From assembly GCA_009733775.1 (NCBI GenBank), contig WOGZ01000381.1, positions 1 to 29,124 on the forward strand: 29,124 nucleotides of DNA. The letters are read 5' to 3'. The first letter of the stretch is position 1. Each line of letters begins with the position of its first letter. The DNA is from Alectoria sarmentosa (Eukaryota > Ascomycota > Lecanoromycetes > Lecanorales > Parmeliaceae). The notes under the pieces are model-generated. The model was given only the letters and a program-made list of their open reading frames with translations, did no database searches and had not been told where the DNA came from. Below, one piece after another: positions 1 to 11,753 of this stretch. Made by a program: the position numbers and the translations under genes.

Positions 1-53
1 CGCCTTCGTTTGTTTTTAAATATTATGAATTTAATTCATGGGCCCTGACTTGT
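1..53 (+). repeat. 53-bp inverted repeat, left copy
   Basis: Aligned with the reverse complement of 29053-29105 this matches at 46 of 53 positions without gaps, and all seven differences are C/T or G/A. Read on the minus strand, both copies keep a protein-like frame (VRA..LN..YLKTNE), so this may be transposon coding sequence rather than a terminal repeat. Homology becomes unclear by eye immediately inside the match. Confidence 0.8.
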
Positions 54-374
54 ATAAATATAATATAATTATCGTATTTTATATTTTCGTAATAAATATT
101 ATTTTTCTTTTAATATATAATTTATCGTTTTTAATATTATTATTCAATTTTTAATTATATTTCTCGTTATTATTATTCGTATTATTATTATTATTTTTAT
201 TTATAAAGTATATAATAGTTTTTAACGTTTAAACATTTTTATTCTTTTATAACTCGTTTTATTTACGTTAACTTTTCTATCGTTATAAAAAATTTCTTTC
301 GAAATTTAAAAATTTAATAACAATATTAAAATTATATTTAATTTATTACTTTATATTAAAAATTTACTTTATAA
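1..374. repeat. AT-rich, RIP-like island (left edge)
   Basis: Almost pure A/T sequence with scattered CG dinucleotides and no open frame of note. It ends within a few bases at about 375, where ordinary-composition DNA begins. This is the pattern expected for a transposon copy mutated by RIP. The first 53 bases match the far end of the window in inverted orientation, which ties this island to the repeat family in the right-hand island. Beyond that match I could not identify the element. Confidence 0.75.
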
Positions 375-384
375 CGTCTGAGGA

Positions 385-410
385 CTGAGGCAAACCTGAC
401 TGGGCCTCAG
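385..410. repeat. short inverted repeat at the AT/GC boundary
   Basis: CTGAGGC and GCCTCAG form a perfect 7-bp stem with a 12-base loop, a few bases inside the point where composition changes from AT-rich to normal. It could be the trace of an element terminus or chance. No second copy was seen at the right boundary. Confidence 0.35.
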
Positions 411-457
411 ATGCTTGTGAAGCCCCTCGGGTTGTCCAGTATGATTTTATCAATCAA

Positions 458-462
458 CCAAT
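458..462 (+). promoter_or_regulatory. CCAAT box in an (ATCA)n tract, phosphatase promoter
   Basis: A CCAAT pentamer lies within a run of AATC/ATCA repeats about 120 bases upstream of the phosphatase start codon. CCAAT is the binding site of the fungal Hap/NF-Y complex. Assigning it as functional rests only on motif and distance. The whole promoter must fit in about 205 bases, because the AT-rich island ends near 374. Confidence 0.35.
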
Positions 463-579
463 CAATCAATCAGTAGCAATTATCTTTCTCCAACTTGTTC
501 CCATCCCCTGCTTTATTTATCATCCCCCACAAGCCCATCGACAGTCATCCACTGGGCGTCAATATCTTTTCAAGCTACA

Positions 580-1788
580 ATGGTCACCCAGGCCAAGTAC
601 CTTACTGGCGATAAAGAGGGTATCGAGGAGTTCATTAGCAGATTCGATGTAAGTCTATAAAATGACCTTGCCTCTATATTTTTACTCCGGCCTATGAGAA
701 TATCACTGCCGTTCACTTATGGGATGACAGGTCTTCCTCTTTGACTGCGATGGTGTGTGCTCTCCCACTATTTTGTCATACCTTGACACATCATGGCAGC
801 CTAAACTCAACGGATATTGAGCGACGAAGCTGAAGGTGTAGAAGGATAGGCGTCTTATGGTCCGGAGAGCACCTGTTTGAAGGCACAGTAGAGACTCTTG
901 AGCTGCTGCGCAATAAAGGTTCATTCTGCTGCTAGGCGTCGCCGTCTAAGCGATCAAGTTGACCATTGCAAAGGCAAGCAAGTCGTCTTTGTCACGAACA
1001 ACAGCACGAAGTCTCGCGCCGACTATAAGCAAAAGCTAACGAGCATGGGGATCCCGGCTACCGTTGTACGTTTCCCTTTCGAGCCTCCCATGCTCCTTTG
1101 CTCAAGTGAAGATGACTAGGATGAAGTTTTTGGCTCTTCCTATAGCGCTGCAATCTACATCTCACGCATCCTTCCATTACCTGCGAACAAGAAAACTGTC
1201 TTCGTTCTTGGCGAAGCTGGCATTGAGACCGAGCTTGACAGCGAGAAGGTTCCCCACATTGGCGGCACAGACCCCTCTCTAGCTCGGCTAATAGAGAAAG
1301 GCGATTATGCCGGTATTGCGTCTGGGACGTCGCTGGACCCTTCTGTCGGTGTGGTATTGTGCGGTCTTGATTTTCACCTTAATTATCTGAAGCTCAGCCT
1401 GGCCTTTCACTATCTCCGCCACGGCGCCGTATTCCTTGCTACAAACCTCGACACAACGTTACCTTCTTCGTCCACTCTGTTTCCCGGTGCAGGTGCCTGC
1501 TCAGCACCATTGGTGGCTATGCTGGGAGGCAAACAGCCAACAAGTTTGGGCAAGCCAAGCCAAGCCATGATGGATGCCATTGAGGGCAAATTTCGATTCG
1601 ACAGGCAAAGGGCGTGCATGATAGGGGATCGGCTGGACACTGATATCCAGTTTGGGATTGAAGGAGGATTGGGGGGAACGTTGTGTGTGCTTACAGGCGT
1701 TACAAGGGGAAAGCAGGACTGGGAGGACGGGAAGACTGTACCTACCGCTTGGGTAGATAAATTAGGAGATTTAAGGGAGGGTGCCTGA
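580..1788 (+). CDS. PHO13: PHO13-type HAD phosphatase (4-nitrophenylphosphatase / phosphoglycolate phosphatase)
   Basis: A cytosolic HAD phosphatase. The family (yeast Pho13, mammalian PGP) hydrolyses p-nitrophenyl phosphate in vitro and toxic side products such as 2-phosphoglycolate in vivo. Exons by splice signals and frame: 580-648, 731-752, 850-918, 974-1065, 1120-1788, giving 306 residues, close to yeast Pho13. Motif I FLFDCDGV has nucleophile Asp28 and acid/base Asp30. Motif II VTNNS is at 60-64. A lysine in GKPS near 229 fits motif III. Motif IV GDRLDTDI begins at 253. The middle portion is the C2-type cap. The start at 580 is the first ATG and gives the usual short N-terminus before motif I. 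Two introns interrupt or closely follow the catalytic loop. The reading is intact with no missing catalytic residue, although the gene begins only about 205 bases from a RIP-like island. The gene is convergent with the AAA ATPase gene. Confidence 0.93.
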
Positions 1789-2107
1789 AGGTGCTCGTGT
1801 TGGTGAAAGCCTCGGTGGAGATACAGACACCGGGCATTTTGGAGACGCGAATGTTGTGTCCTTCAGATTCTATGGATGTATACTTGGGTCTACATAGATA
1901 TTATTGTTACCTGCCCACAACAAGGTGCCGGGCTAAAATTACACATCCATGCTATTCACCAAAGGAGCCTTTGTTTCATGCGTACGATTGCGAAACGCCT
2001 CGCTTCTTTCCAATCAATGAAATATTGCTATCTGGTCTCACCTCTTACTCACAGCTTCACGGGCCGTCAGTCTTTCCTTCCCTGGCGAATCTCGGCCACA
2101 TATACAT
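1789..2107. other. convergent intergenic region
   Basis: 319 bases between the stop codons of the phosphatase (+) and the AAA ATPase (-). It should hold both 3' UTRs. I see no coding frame or structured RNA. Confidence 0.6.
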
Positions 2108-5100
2108 TCAGCTCTCAATTTCCATGCTGCCTGCAGCCAATCCCTGACATGAATGAATGTCCGCTATAACATCCGCGAAGACTCTACTTAGCTGGAAGGC
2201 CACCTTTCCCCTGTCCCATTCGCCTCTGGTTCTCCAGATTTCATTCATCAATGCAGAGTAGACCTGCTCCAGTTGTTCAATACTGCAGCCACTCGTCTGG
2301 GCAACAACATTGTGAAGCAGATTGGCGCTGAGCGCTTGGTCAACAATCAGTTGGGGCTGAAGAGTAGCGAGAGCTCTAGAGACACCAGGAACGGGGTCGT
2401 TGAGGATGGAGTTGATGTCTGTCCTATCGCGTTGAAACAATGGCACCGCCGGCGTTTGTGACAAGCGCTCCGGTTGAGAAAGCTGACCTTGGGAGCTGGA
2501 ATGGTCGCTAGGGTTGCTGTTGGGAAGGGCAGATGATTGGGAAGCTAGAATTGTTAGCCGATCAGACTTATGCAGCAAACGCTACGTTTGAAATGGACAA
2601 AAGCCTTCGCGTACCTTGGGTGTTCCCTCGAGTGTCAGGAAGCTGAGAGTTCGCTTCCGCTGTGTCGGGAAAAGCGGAGAAATCGGGTCCTTCAATCTTA
2701 CCTGTTGTGCTTTGGGTATTCTTGTCGGCAGATGATCCTGTGTTCCTCTTATCTGACGAGGTGGTAGATGCATAGTTTGTATAGTCGGCCAAGTTAGAGC
2801 CTTCAGCTAAGGGCGTAATAAGACTTCTCTGAGAGAGGCTTCCAGGTATTGATCTGCGCTGGTCAATAGAAGCAGGGCCTCCAGTATAGGAACCCAGAGG
2901 GCGAGTCTGAGCAGAAGGTCCAAAGGAGCTGTCCTGAGTCCCTCTTCCGGTAGATGGTGCATCTTCACTGGGAGATGTGCGCAGGTTGCCCTCGTCTCGA
3001 GAAGGTATGGAAGTGCCGTTACTCTGATGATGTCCGTGCAGATTGCTAAGATCAGAGAGTCCGGCAGACAAGCCGTTCGTAAGTGTACTAGGCTGCGATG
3101 GATTAGAGGGTGTTGTCGGATGATGCGTGAGACCGTTCATGAGAGGCTGTCCGAGCACGATCGGACCAACTGACTGGTCCGTCGCTGATGCACCAATGTC
3201 ACCCGGTGGCACGTTTGACGGAATGATAACCAGCTCCCGCCCTTCTGCCACGGCAATTCGCTTGGCCTTTTCCACCATTTCTCGTTCTCGTTTGGTCTCT
3301 CGGGCGTAGACATTTTCAAGCTCGGCTGCTAGCCATGGTTCTTGTACTGCAATATTCTCCATGTCCACCTCGACATTAGCCTGGAGCTCATTTGCCTTGA
3401 TGAGCCGGTCCTGATCGTCGATCGCCTTGGCGTCTTTGGCCAACTTCTTGATGTCTGACGCAAAATCTTTAGGCCTCTTGTAGTAACCGTTTGACAAACG
3501 CTTTTCAATGGTGACAATCTCCATGTTGTAAAAGAATTTGCCTGATGCTTGATTATTTAATCCAGGTTCGCCGTGATCATCTGTGGCTTTCTCAAAGGGC
3601 CGCGATGGGTCTGGTTGCCGCTCCTCTGGCGGCAAGTCTGTGGTGATAATGTTTGGGTCTTCCTCTTCATATAAATATCTTATCTGGTTTTCGTCAATCA
3701 CCCCAGTCCTGAACTTCTTGTACCTTAACTTGATCTGGTCCATAATTGGCTGTATACGGAGTTTCAACAGGTTGAGATGTAGCCTATCTTTTTTCTTCTG
3801 CGCCTTCTGCTCCGCTTTGGTAGGAACTGGCGGCTCCTTGAGTGGTTCAGGGGGGGCGGGCATGAGGACCTCGAATCTCCTCTTCTTCCGATTCGCAGGC
3901 TCTGGAAAATCAGCCGGAGAGACGTTGAGTTGATCTATGACAGCAGTGAAGAATTCGTGGCGGGATGGCTGAAGGCATATGAGCAAAAGAATTACACAGT
4001 CTGGTTCACCAAGGCTTACCATTAACGGTCTCGGTATATCGTATTGGTTTTTTCTTGAGAAATAAAATAGATCCTTGATCATGTCCCGATCAAGGTCCCG
4101 CTCATCAGACTCTACAATTCCAAGAAGCAAAATTGGGTCTGTGGGAGCTAACGTCCGTAAGAGACTAAGGAATGTCGAGATGACGGGGTTTCCCATTGTT
4201 CCGTACCAGGTGTCCACGTTAGGAATGTAGATGACACTTGGCTTATGTCGTCGGACTTCGTCAAAAAGCTGCACGACGGCAGCTTCCGGTGACTATGGCA
4301 CTGTTAGCTCGAGGATCACAGCCGGAGCAAGCCCATCATACCCTTGTCGAGTCGCTCAATAGCGTTGGAAGATCAAATGATTGCACATGCAGGCCTTCGA
4401 AATGGTTCAAAAGAGCTCCAGCAAGGTACTGTTGTCCCATGCCAGGTGCGCCTTTAATAAGGAGCCTCGGCCGAAATACACGAGAGCGCTCGAATTCTAG
4501 TCACGGTTCAGTACTAATATTTGCCGGGTGGGGAAAGGAGGGGACGGTCGTGAAATACCTTGCTGCATGTGTTCCGCCGCCATACCTCGGTCGTCTTCCG
4601 CATCTTCAAATTCGGCTTCTTGCAGGGCTGTTAACCGCTTTTTCTGGGGTAGGATCTCAGCGACGAGACTCTCAATATCGGCCAGTGGATCGCGCAGTAG
4701 AGGCTCGATCTGCTCGGGCAAAGGTGCCGCGCCAGACGACGCGGATCTTTCGGACGATGGGACCATCTTTTTCACAGAGATCATGAAATCTTTGGCTGTG
4801 ACATTGATTGTCTCAGGCCTGATCTGGAGTTTCTCGTTGGATTTGTAGATCTGCGGATACCGTCTCTGTACGGCGTTCAGGGTTGCTTCTGTACACAGTG
4901 CACGAAGATCAGCTCCGCCGTATCCCTTGGTCAAATTTGCAATCTCATTTTTGAAAGTAGAAGTCAATGGAGGATCCCAGCCTTTTGTATGGATGTCGAT
5001 TATGCTTCGTCGGGCTTCCATGTTCGGCAAAGGGAAATAGAATTCCCTGTCGAATCGACCGGGTCGACGGAGAGCAGGATCAATTGAATCGGGGCGATTG

Positions 5101-7483
5101 GTAGCTCCAATGACGATGACTTGGCCCCGACCGTCCATACCATCCATGAGGGCCAGCAAGGTCGAGACTATTGAAGCGTGAATTTGCTCCTGCTTGCTGG
5201 ATCTAACAGGTGCAAGGCCTTCGTAGTTGTCAGTAAGAGACAAACGATACATCATGTGCAGCGCTGCTTACCGTCAATCTCATCGAAGAAGATGATACTT
5301 GGCTGGTTTTTACGTGCTTCTTCAAATAAGAGTCTAAGCTGACGTTCTGCCTCGCCTACCCATTTGCTCAAAGCATCTGCGCCTTTACGCATATAGAACG
5401 TTACTTTTCGTCCTTGGGAGCTGACACTGTTGGCAAGGGCTCTTGCCAACAATGTTTTACCGGTCCCAGGTGGTCCATGAAACAGCACACCTCGAGGAGG
5501 CGTGACGTGGAACCGTTGAAAAACCTCCGGATAGAGCAGAGGTAGAGCGACCATCTCCTTCAGCTGGTCTATGTGGCCTTGTAGACCACCAACGGCATCG
5601 AAGTTGATATTCTGATCGACTCCTAGAGGATCCGCATCCGCCAGGGCTTGTTTTTCCTTGATTCTTCCAAGGTTGGCAGGAGTCCCAGAAGGGCCTTGAA
5701 GAGGATCAGCACCGTGTAGTTGACCAGGAGGCGGAGGAAAAAGGCTCAAGCCGGTGGGGTGTGCTGTGGTCGGCGTCATACCAATCGCTCCTCCAATGCC
5801 AGCAGGTCGGGCACGCTGTGCGGTCTCGTCATCGCTGCTATCAGAATCCGCACCAGCAACAGCGCCAACGCCTCCTGGGCCACCAAATACCGGAGGGGGA
5901 CCACCTGCGCCACCAAACGGGCCGTACGTCGAGAAAAGACTTCTCTGCCACGTTCCACCTGCGCCACCACGTCTTCGAGATGGAGTCGTTGCCGATGGTT
6001 CCCCATCATCGTCTAACGTCAAAGCAAGGTCCGGCCGCAGGATACGATAATCTACAGGCTTTCGCTGTCGTGTCTTGGGTTTCTCGTCATAGAGGATGCC
6101 CGCTGTTCTAGCAGCTCGACGAGAACGGCTTCCTCGAAGCTCATCCAACTCCTCGGCGAGCTCTTCGGCAACTTCACTGTCGTGCTCTTCTGAAACCCGT
6201 TGACTGCGAGAATTGATCTTTCGACGTTTCGGACCTCTCCGACCAGGACTACTGTCGTCTTCGTCCTGCTGCCTAATAGCCTTACGTGGAGAGCCTGACA
6301 AAGCTTCCGAGTCTGATACATCTTCTTCACCGCCTTCCTCGACTCCAGGCTCAAAGTCACTGCTTTCTTGCTGACCGCTTCTCTGGGAGCTTCGAGTTTT
6401 GCGCTTACCAAGGGTTGATCGTACAACATGGCGTGTCGATCGACCACCTGGACGGCTTGTTGCTTCGTCGGCGCTATTTGCTGTGCGCTTGCTTTCACGT
6501 CGCCTCAGAGTCCGGCCAGGTTTACTTATTGGGTCTTCATCGTCGTCTTCATCCTGCGCGCCATCGTCTCCAGACTCTGGAATGACAGCAACTTTGTCGT
6601 CGGCTTGGATTATGTCTATTTCTTCTTGCCTCGACGTTTTGGTCGCTGCTGTCGAGTACGCCTGAGGTTCTACGTCCTCGTTACCCAAATCTTCTCGACT
6701 GGCAGCGATTTCAAGTCGGTATCCTTCCTCCTGGAGCTCATCGGTATCTAATTGCTCTTTCGTCCTTACTGAGCTCTCTTCGTCTTCTTCGTACACGATG
6801 CTGGCTGGCATTTTTTTGACACCTTTGCCACCTTTTGTAGGCCTCACTGTAGGAGGGCTTCGCGTTCCAGGACGTACGACATCGACATGATGGCCCGAAT
6901 TTGTTAGAGCCACAACCGCTTCTGTCTCGTCCTGCGCAATGCGACTGCTTTTCCGTGTCGCTGAAGTCTGCATATGAGACGAGGTAGGTCTCGAGGCTCC
7001 GATGCTACCGCTACGAGCTCTAGTGCTTCTTCTGGGTTTTGCAGCATTTTGCTGGGGCGTAGTCCTGAGCTTTATTACCAATGAACGTTTGCCTCTTTTC
7101 TTCTTTGACGTGCCCTCCTCATCTTCGAACTTAGTCTCACGTTCCCCTTCCACAAAGTCTTCACTGTCACTCTCTTCGTATATCGGCTTTTTCTTGGCCG
7201 CTAGTCGCCTCGGCCGTCCACTCAGTCCCATCTCTACCTCTGCGTCTTCAATCTCATCTTCTGCAGACAGCCCACCACTCAACTCACTCTCTTCGATTAC
7301 ATCATCGTCATCAGAGTCATCGCCACTGTAGTTTCTACGCCGCTTTTTCCGCGAAGAGCTATGTTGGTGGGGTTTAGACGATCTTGACTTGAGCGGTTTC
7401 GAGGCCGATGTACCGTAGGTTTCGTCCTCAGAATCAGATTTGGTAGGGTCGAATTCGCCTTTCCGCTTGTTTCGCAGCGGCAT
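2108..7483 (-). CDS. YTA7: Yta7/ATAD2/Abo1-type AAA ATPase with bromodomain-like region
   Basis: A nuclear AAA+ ATPase of the family that binds histone H3 tails and controls nucleosome density and boundaries. Exons on the minus strand: 7483-5272, 5218-4559, 4496-4342, 4292-4020, 3968-2615, 2544-2108, all phase-consistent, giving 1696 residues (longer than yeast Yta7). Residues 1 to about 520 are low-complexity acidic and basic tracts with Arg/Lys clusters, typical of the N-terminus. AAA1 has Walker A GPPGTGKT at 670-677, Walker B IIFFDEIDG ending at 738, and the arginine-finger stretch RRPGRFDRE near 788-796. AAA2 starts near 960, and its Walker A is degenerate (GAPGMGQQ, 973-980, no Lys/Thr), as usual for this family. 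A bromodomain-like helical region spans about 1158-1303. A Ser/Thr/Asn-rich linker follows, then a conserved C-terminal helical segment (EQLEQVYSALMNEIW). The start at 7483 is the first ATG of a long open frame. A 42-base stretch at 2701-2660 could be an optional in-frame intron. Confidence 0.93.
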
Positions 7484-8660
7484 TATATGATAGACCCGGC
7501 GATGAGCCGCTCAGGTCTGGACTAGATACCCTGTTTCTAGTTTGTGCTACCTGTAACAGGACTTTTAGGAGAAGTCTTGATATCGCGGGGAGAGGTTTCG
7601 CATCGCGTCCTCGTCGAGAGGCGACTACTCAACCGGAATACTCTGTCTCGAGCTATTAGAAGTACATATCAACTAAAATCATGGATGAGTACAATGAGCG
7701 AGTGTGATTCTTGGAGGCGGATTGGGTTGCGAAGAAAGTTGGACTTTGAGATTCAGATGGTAGACTGGTAGAGGCTACAGATGTTCTTAGCGCTTACCCA
7801 CAGCGATCCAGTGCTCGAGGAGATGATTGTTTGTTGGCAAAGGCTGAGAAAGTAGGTACCTAGATGTAGTAGAATGCCAAGCCGCTTGTCTAAGAAAGCA
7901 CGCTAAGACATTTTCACCAAAATCTCACTCCCTTCGATGCGCAATTGAGCCACGCCTGTCCAAATCTCCCACCGCAATTTTGGTCTACCATGCTACTGGT
8001 CTTGCAAGCCCCCGCGCGCTGGAGACCAGAGAGGACAAATACTTGAGAAACTGTCGAAGCTTTCCATCTTTCCTAGAGAAGTCAATATCAAAGAGCCATC
8101 AAGCACATGAATAATGTGAGCATGCTCGCGGTCGACTAAGTAGCTGACGCAAAGGTACTAGTACGCGCGGCTGAGAAGCTTAATGGCGATAAAGTGCATG
8201 GCATTGTCTGACACCGGGGGGGAAAAAAATGATGGCGCCAGTAGAGTACACTAGGCGTGAGCTTGGCGTATGTACAGTATAAGTATGTTCTCAACAGCTG
8301 GTATTCGTTTCATTCTTACACACGGTCCCGTTCAATGTGTATCCATTCTTTTGGGCCGGCCTGATAAGCATCCATACTACCGACTCTCATACGGAGGTTG
8401 CCTGGACAACGCGTTTGAATTACACCTGTTTCGAGGGCAATCTTGAGGTCCATCGCCCCTATCAGGCCTCATGAAAGTCCCTAAAGTCCAATACATGCGC
8501 TCTCCAAGAATTAGTTCAAGAGTTCCCCCTATAGGGTCCACATCCGAAGCAGAGGTTAGAGCTCTACTAGCGCTGTCCAGGACTTTGGGTGCAGAACCCT
8601 ATATTTTACTGACGTTTTGGAATTGGTCTCCGACGATTGTCCATTCCTCTACCGACGGCA
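7484..8660. promoter_or_regulatory. divergent promoter region (AAA ATPase / lipase)
   Basis: 1.18 kb between two start codons pointing away from each other, so it should carry both promoters and 5' leaders. A G-run followed by an A-run lies at about 8215-8229. I found no protein with recognisable similarity. A small open frame near 8471-8725 overlaps the lipase start in another frame and has no support. Confidence 0.55.
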
Positions 8661-11171
8661 ATGCCAGAACCAACAATAGAATATGGTTTTCCAAGAAGTT
8701 CTTTCGATCCCTCCACACTTCCTGATTTCGATACCGAGTTCATTGACAAAGCAGACATCGATGAATTTGCCAAGGCCTTGAACGCGCCGGAGACCTCCCC
8801 TGTGATAGCACTCAATGACTGGAGACCAATACATCAAAGAGTAAAGCGGAAAAGAGCTAGACCGCGTAAAAAGCCCCGCAGAACTACAGACGAGACAAGA
8901 GAAGGCTTTGTTTACAGTATACTCAAGTGGCCCTTGTTGCTAGTGGTCTCCGGCTGGATACTTTTTCTTACCTGCTCCTACCTTATTACGCGCCTCTATA
9001 TCTACGGCTACGAGCGCATGGTGACCTGGAGAGGTCAGCGACAGAAGTTACGGCGTAATCTCCGATCGAAGACCAACTATCAGGACTGGCGGATCGCAGC
9101 CCAGGAACTTGATGATCATCTGGGGAACGAGCAGTGGAAACAGACGGACGATTACGCATACTATGATCACACGACAGTCACTAAGGTCAAGGAACAGCTC
9201 AACGCAGGTAGGACCCTGGCAAAATCCCAAGAATCGATAAACGATAGGTCGTCCAAGGAAGCTGTCCACAAGCTAAGAAGTCTTGTCGAGGCTTGCGTCA
9301 AGAACAATTTCGTGGGCGTGGAGAACTCGAGGCTCTATAGCGAGACGTATTATGGCACGAAGCGTCTGGCCCAAGCGTTTATCGATGAATTGCATTCTTC
9401 CCTGCTATATCTCCTTCAGTCATCTCAGCTAAGCCAGTCAGAGAAATATTCGCTTGCAAAACATCTCCACGCCAACTTTGGCCGGACAGCCTTCTGTCTT
9501 TCCGGAGGGGCGTCGTTCGCATGGTATCACTTCGGAGTGACAAGGGCTCTTCTCGATGCCTCGCTACTTCCGGATGTCATAACAGGGACTTCAGGTGGAG
9601 CTTTAGTTGCAGCATTAATCGCTACTCGGACAGATAAAGAGTTGCAGTCGCTGCTAGTTCCTGCTCTAGCATATCATATCAATGCTTGTGAAGACACCTT
9701 TCTCACCTGGGCTCCTCGTTGGTGGCGCACTGGTGCGAGATTCGACTCTCTTGGTAAGTTCATATTTCCAATTTTGGACCAGATCTTGAACCTTGAGACA
9801 TGTTTTGAGAGTATCTACTCTATGGACATGTTCTGAGGCTCAACATACCTCATTTAACAGGCAGCGCTGACTCCGAAACCGTACTCAAGAGTGGGCTCGG
9901 CATTGCAGTTGGTGGGCACGCGGTAGTACGACCTTCCGGGAAGCTTACGAGCGTACTGGCCGCATCCTGAACGTGTCCTGCGTTCCATCCGACCCGTATT
10001 CACCTACAATTCTTACTAATTATCTCACGGCCCCGGACTGCGTTATATGGTCCGCTGTGCTCGCTTCTGCAGCGGTCCCTGGAATTCTCAACCCTGTTGT
10101 GCTGATGATGAAGAAACCTAATGGGACCTTGACACCCTATTCCTTCGGGCATAAATGGAAGGATGGAAGGTACGTAAGCCGCATCGCTACACATTCGTGT
10201 GGACTAACATCCTTTAGTCTTCGCACTGACATACCTCTCAAAGCCCTGAATCTTCATTTCGGTGTCAATTTCTCCATAGTCTCTCAAGTCAACCCGCACA
10301 TAAACCTATTTTTCTTCTCCTCTCGAGGGGCGGTCGGCCGACCAGGTATGTACGATTTGGTAATCTCTTTCCGAAAGATAGCACAACTTGCACTTCATTT
10401 CCCAGCAATATCGCATGACTTGAAACATCGGCGTAAAGAGAGCAATATATGCTTACTCCAAAAACGTCTACAGTCACTCACCGCAGAGGGCGTGGCTGGC
10501 GAGGTGGTTATCTTGGTAGCGCCGTAGAGACATACCTGTACGTATTCTTGCAAGGGGCCCCAGCTGTCCATCAACTATATCAGACTGCTGACTCCGAAAT
10601 CTTAATCAGGAAACTGGAGCTCCAGAAGTTCATCAAGATTTCCAAACATCTTGAGCTTCTACCTCGGCCCCTGGGCCAGGATTGGTCAGGGATATGGTTA
10701 CAGCAATTCAGTGGTACCATCACTATTTGGCCGAGAAGTCGAATCAGTGATTTGTGGTACATTTTGTCGGATCCGACAGCTGAACGGCTGGCCAGGATGC
10801 TTCTAGTAGGCCAGCAATCTACTTTTCCGAAGCTTCTCTTCATTGAGAATCGTATGAAAATTGAAAGACTTGTTGAGGAAGGTCTCTTACTCGGAGGCTC
10901 TGGTAAGGCGGACATGGAGAGCATGGCTACAAGAGATCGAGAGAGCATGCACATGCATGGTCAGGCGATGAGGACTGCAGAGACGTCGACCGAGGATGAA
11001 GATGAGCGATCACACCCGGCAAAGGAAGATAGAAGAGCCAGCGTGATTCAAGAGCTGAAACGGCAGGGCAGCGTATTTTATGATGACTCTGAGATGGATG
11101 GGGAAGATACCGGCGTGAGTGAGGATGAAGTAGCAGTTGCGCTTGAAAACGGACATGACGAAGAGGAATAA
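8661..11171 (+). CDS. patatin-domain triacylglycerol lipase, Tgl4/Tgl5/SDP1 family
   Basis: A lipid-droplet lipase of the fungal Tgl3/4/5 group (plant SDP1), which releases fatty acids from stored triacylglycerol. Some members also have acyltransferase or phospholipase activity. Exons: 8661-9753, 9890-10169, 10218-10345, 10474-10537, 10610-11171, giving 708 residues. An acidic N-terminus and a basic cluster (58-74) precede a hydrophobic, probably membrane-anchoring segment at about 84-115. The DUF3336-like region (about 120-270) follows. The patatin core has the glycine-rich oxyanion loop LSGGASFAWYHFG at 280-292, nucleophile Ser311 in GTSGG, and the dyad Asp456 in KDGS, restored exactly across intron 2. 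C-terminal signatures include ELLPRPLGQDW and FSGTITIWP. The tail is acidic with an RRAS site, a possible phosphorylation target. The first ATG is 8661; an upstream TTG would add eight residues but is unlikely to be used. Which yeast paralogue it matches cannot be settled by eye. Confidence 0.92.
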
Positions 11172-11753
11172 TTGTGTCGAAACTATTCAGGCACTAGGGC
11201 GGCATCCCTCTCGTTGATGTGTGGCTTAAACTGAGCAAGAAAATTGTCAGTGGATCGAAGACACAGAGTATGTACGTCCTTGGTTACACCCATGAACTAT
11301 TCCAACCACCACCAATGGCCGGTAGCGCTCCTTGCACGCCGCCAGTGAAGCTCTTTGCTTCAATGATTATTGCTTGTCCCTGAACCATGTTGAAGCTAAA
11401 CGCAATCACATTCAATATCATGAATTTCAGTTTCTGGCGTACAATACTTTTGGTGTAGCTGAGACGCGTTGCAATGTCCAGCATCACAACTTCAATCGCA
11501 GCTATCTGGACAATTTAGAAGTTGGTACACGCGGAAGAGCCAAAGAGCAAGTCCAGCATTGCATTACCTTACATGAATTGTGCCTTTCTTGATTTCCTTT
11601 CCCATGGTTTGCCTTCGTGACAGCCCTCTATCATCGTTAATAATATGCTGTCATGATCCATCCCGAGTGAAAATGAACCCGCTAAATGAACAATCGCTCC
11701 AAACTAGGTTTTACAGTATTGGTACAAGTTGGCTGTCAACAGGGGCACAGTTC
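11172..11753. other. convergent intergenic region
   Basis: 582 bases between the lipase stop (+) and the zinc-finger gene stop (-), presumably the two 3' UTRs. Small open frames here show no recognisable motif. No tRNA or repeat was seen. Confidence 0.55.

Noticed and set aside
8471..8725. Small plus-strand open frame upstream of the lipase
   Set aside because: It overlaps the lipase start in another frame and has no recognisable similarity. Probably leader sequence.
9973..10527. 184-codon open frame in the lipase locus
   Set aside because: It contains lipase exons 2 and 3 read through two introns with clear GT-AG borders, and its end is out of frame with the lipase C-terminus.
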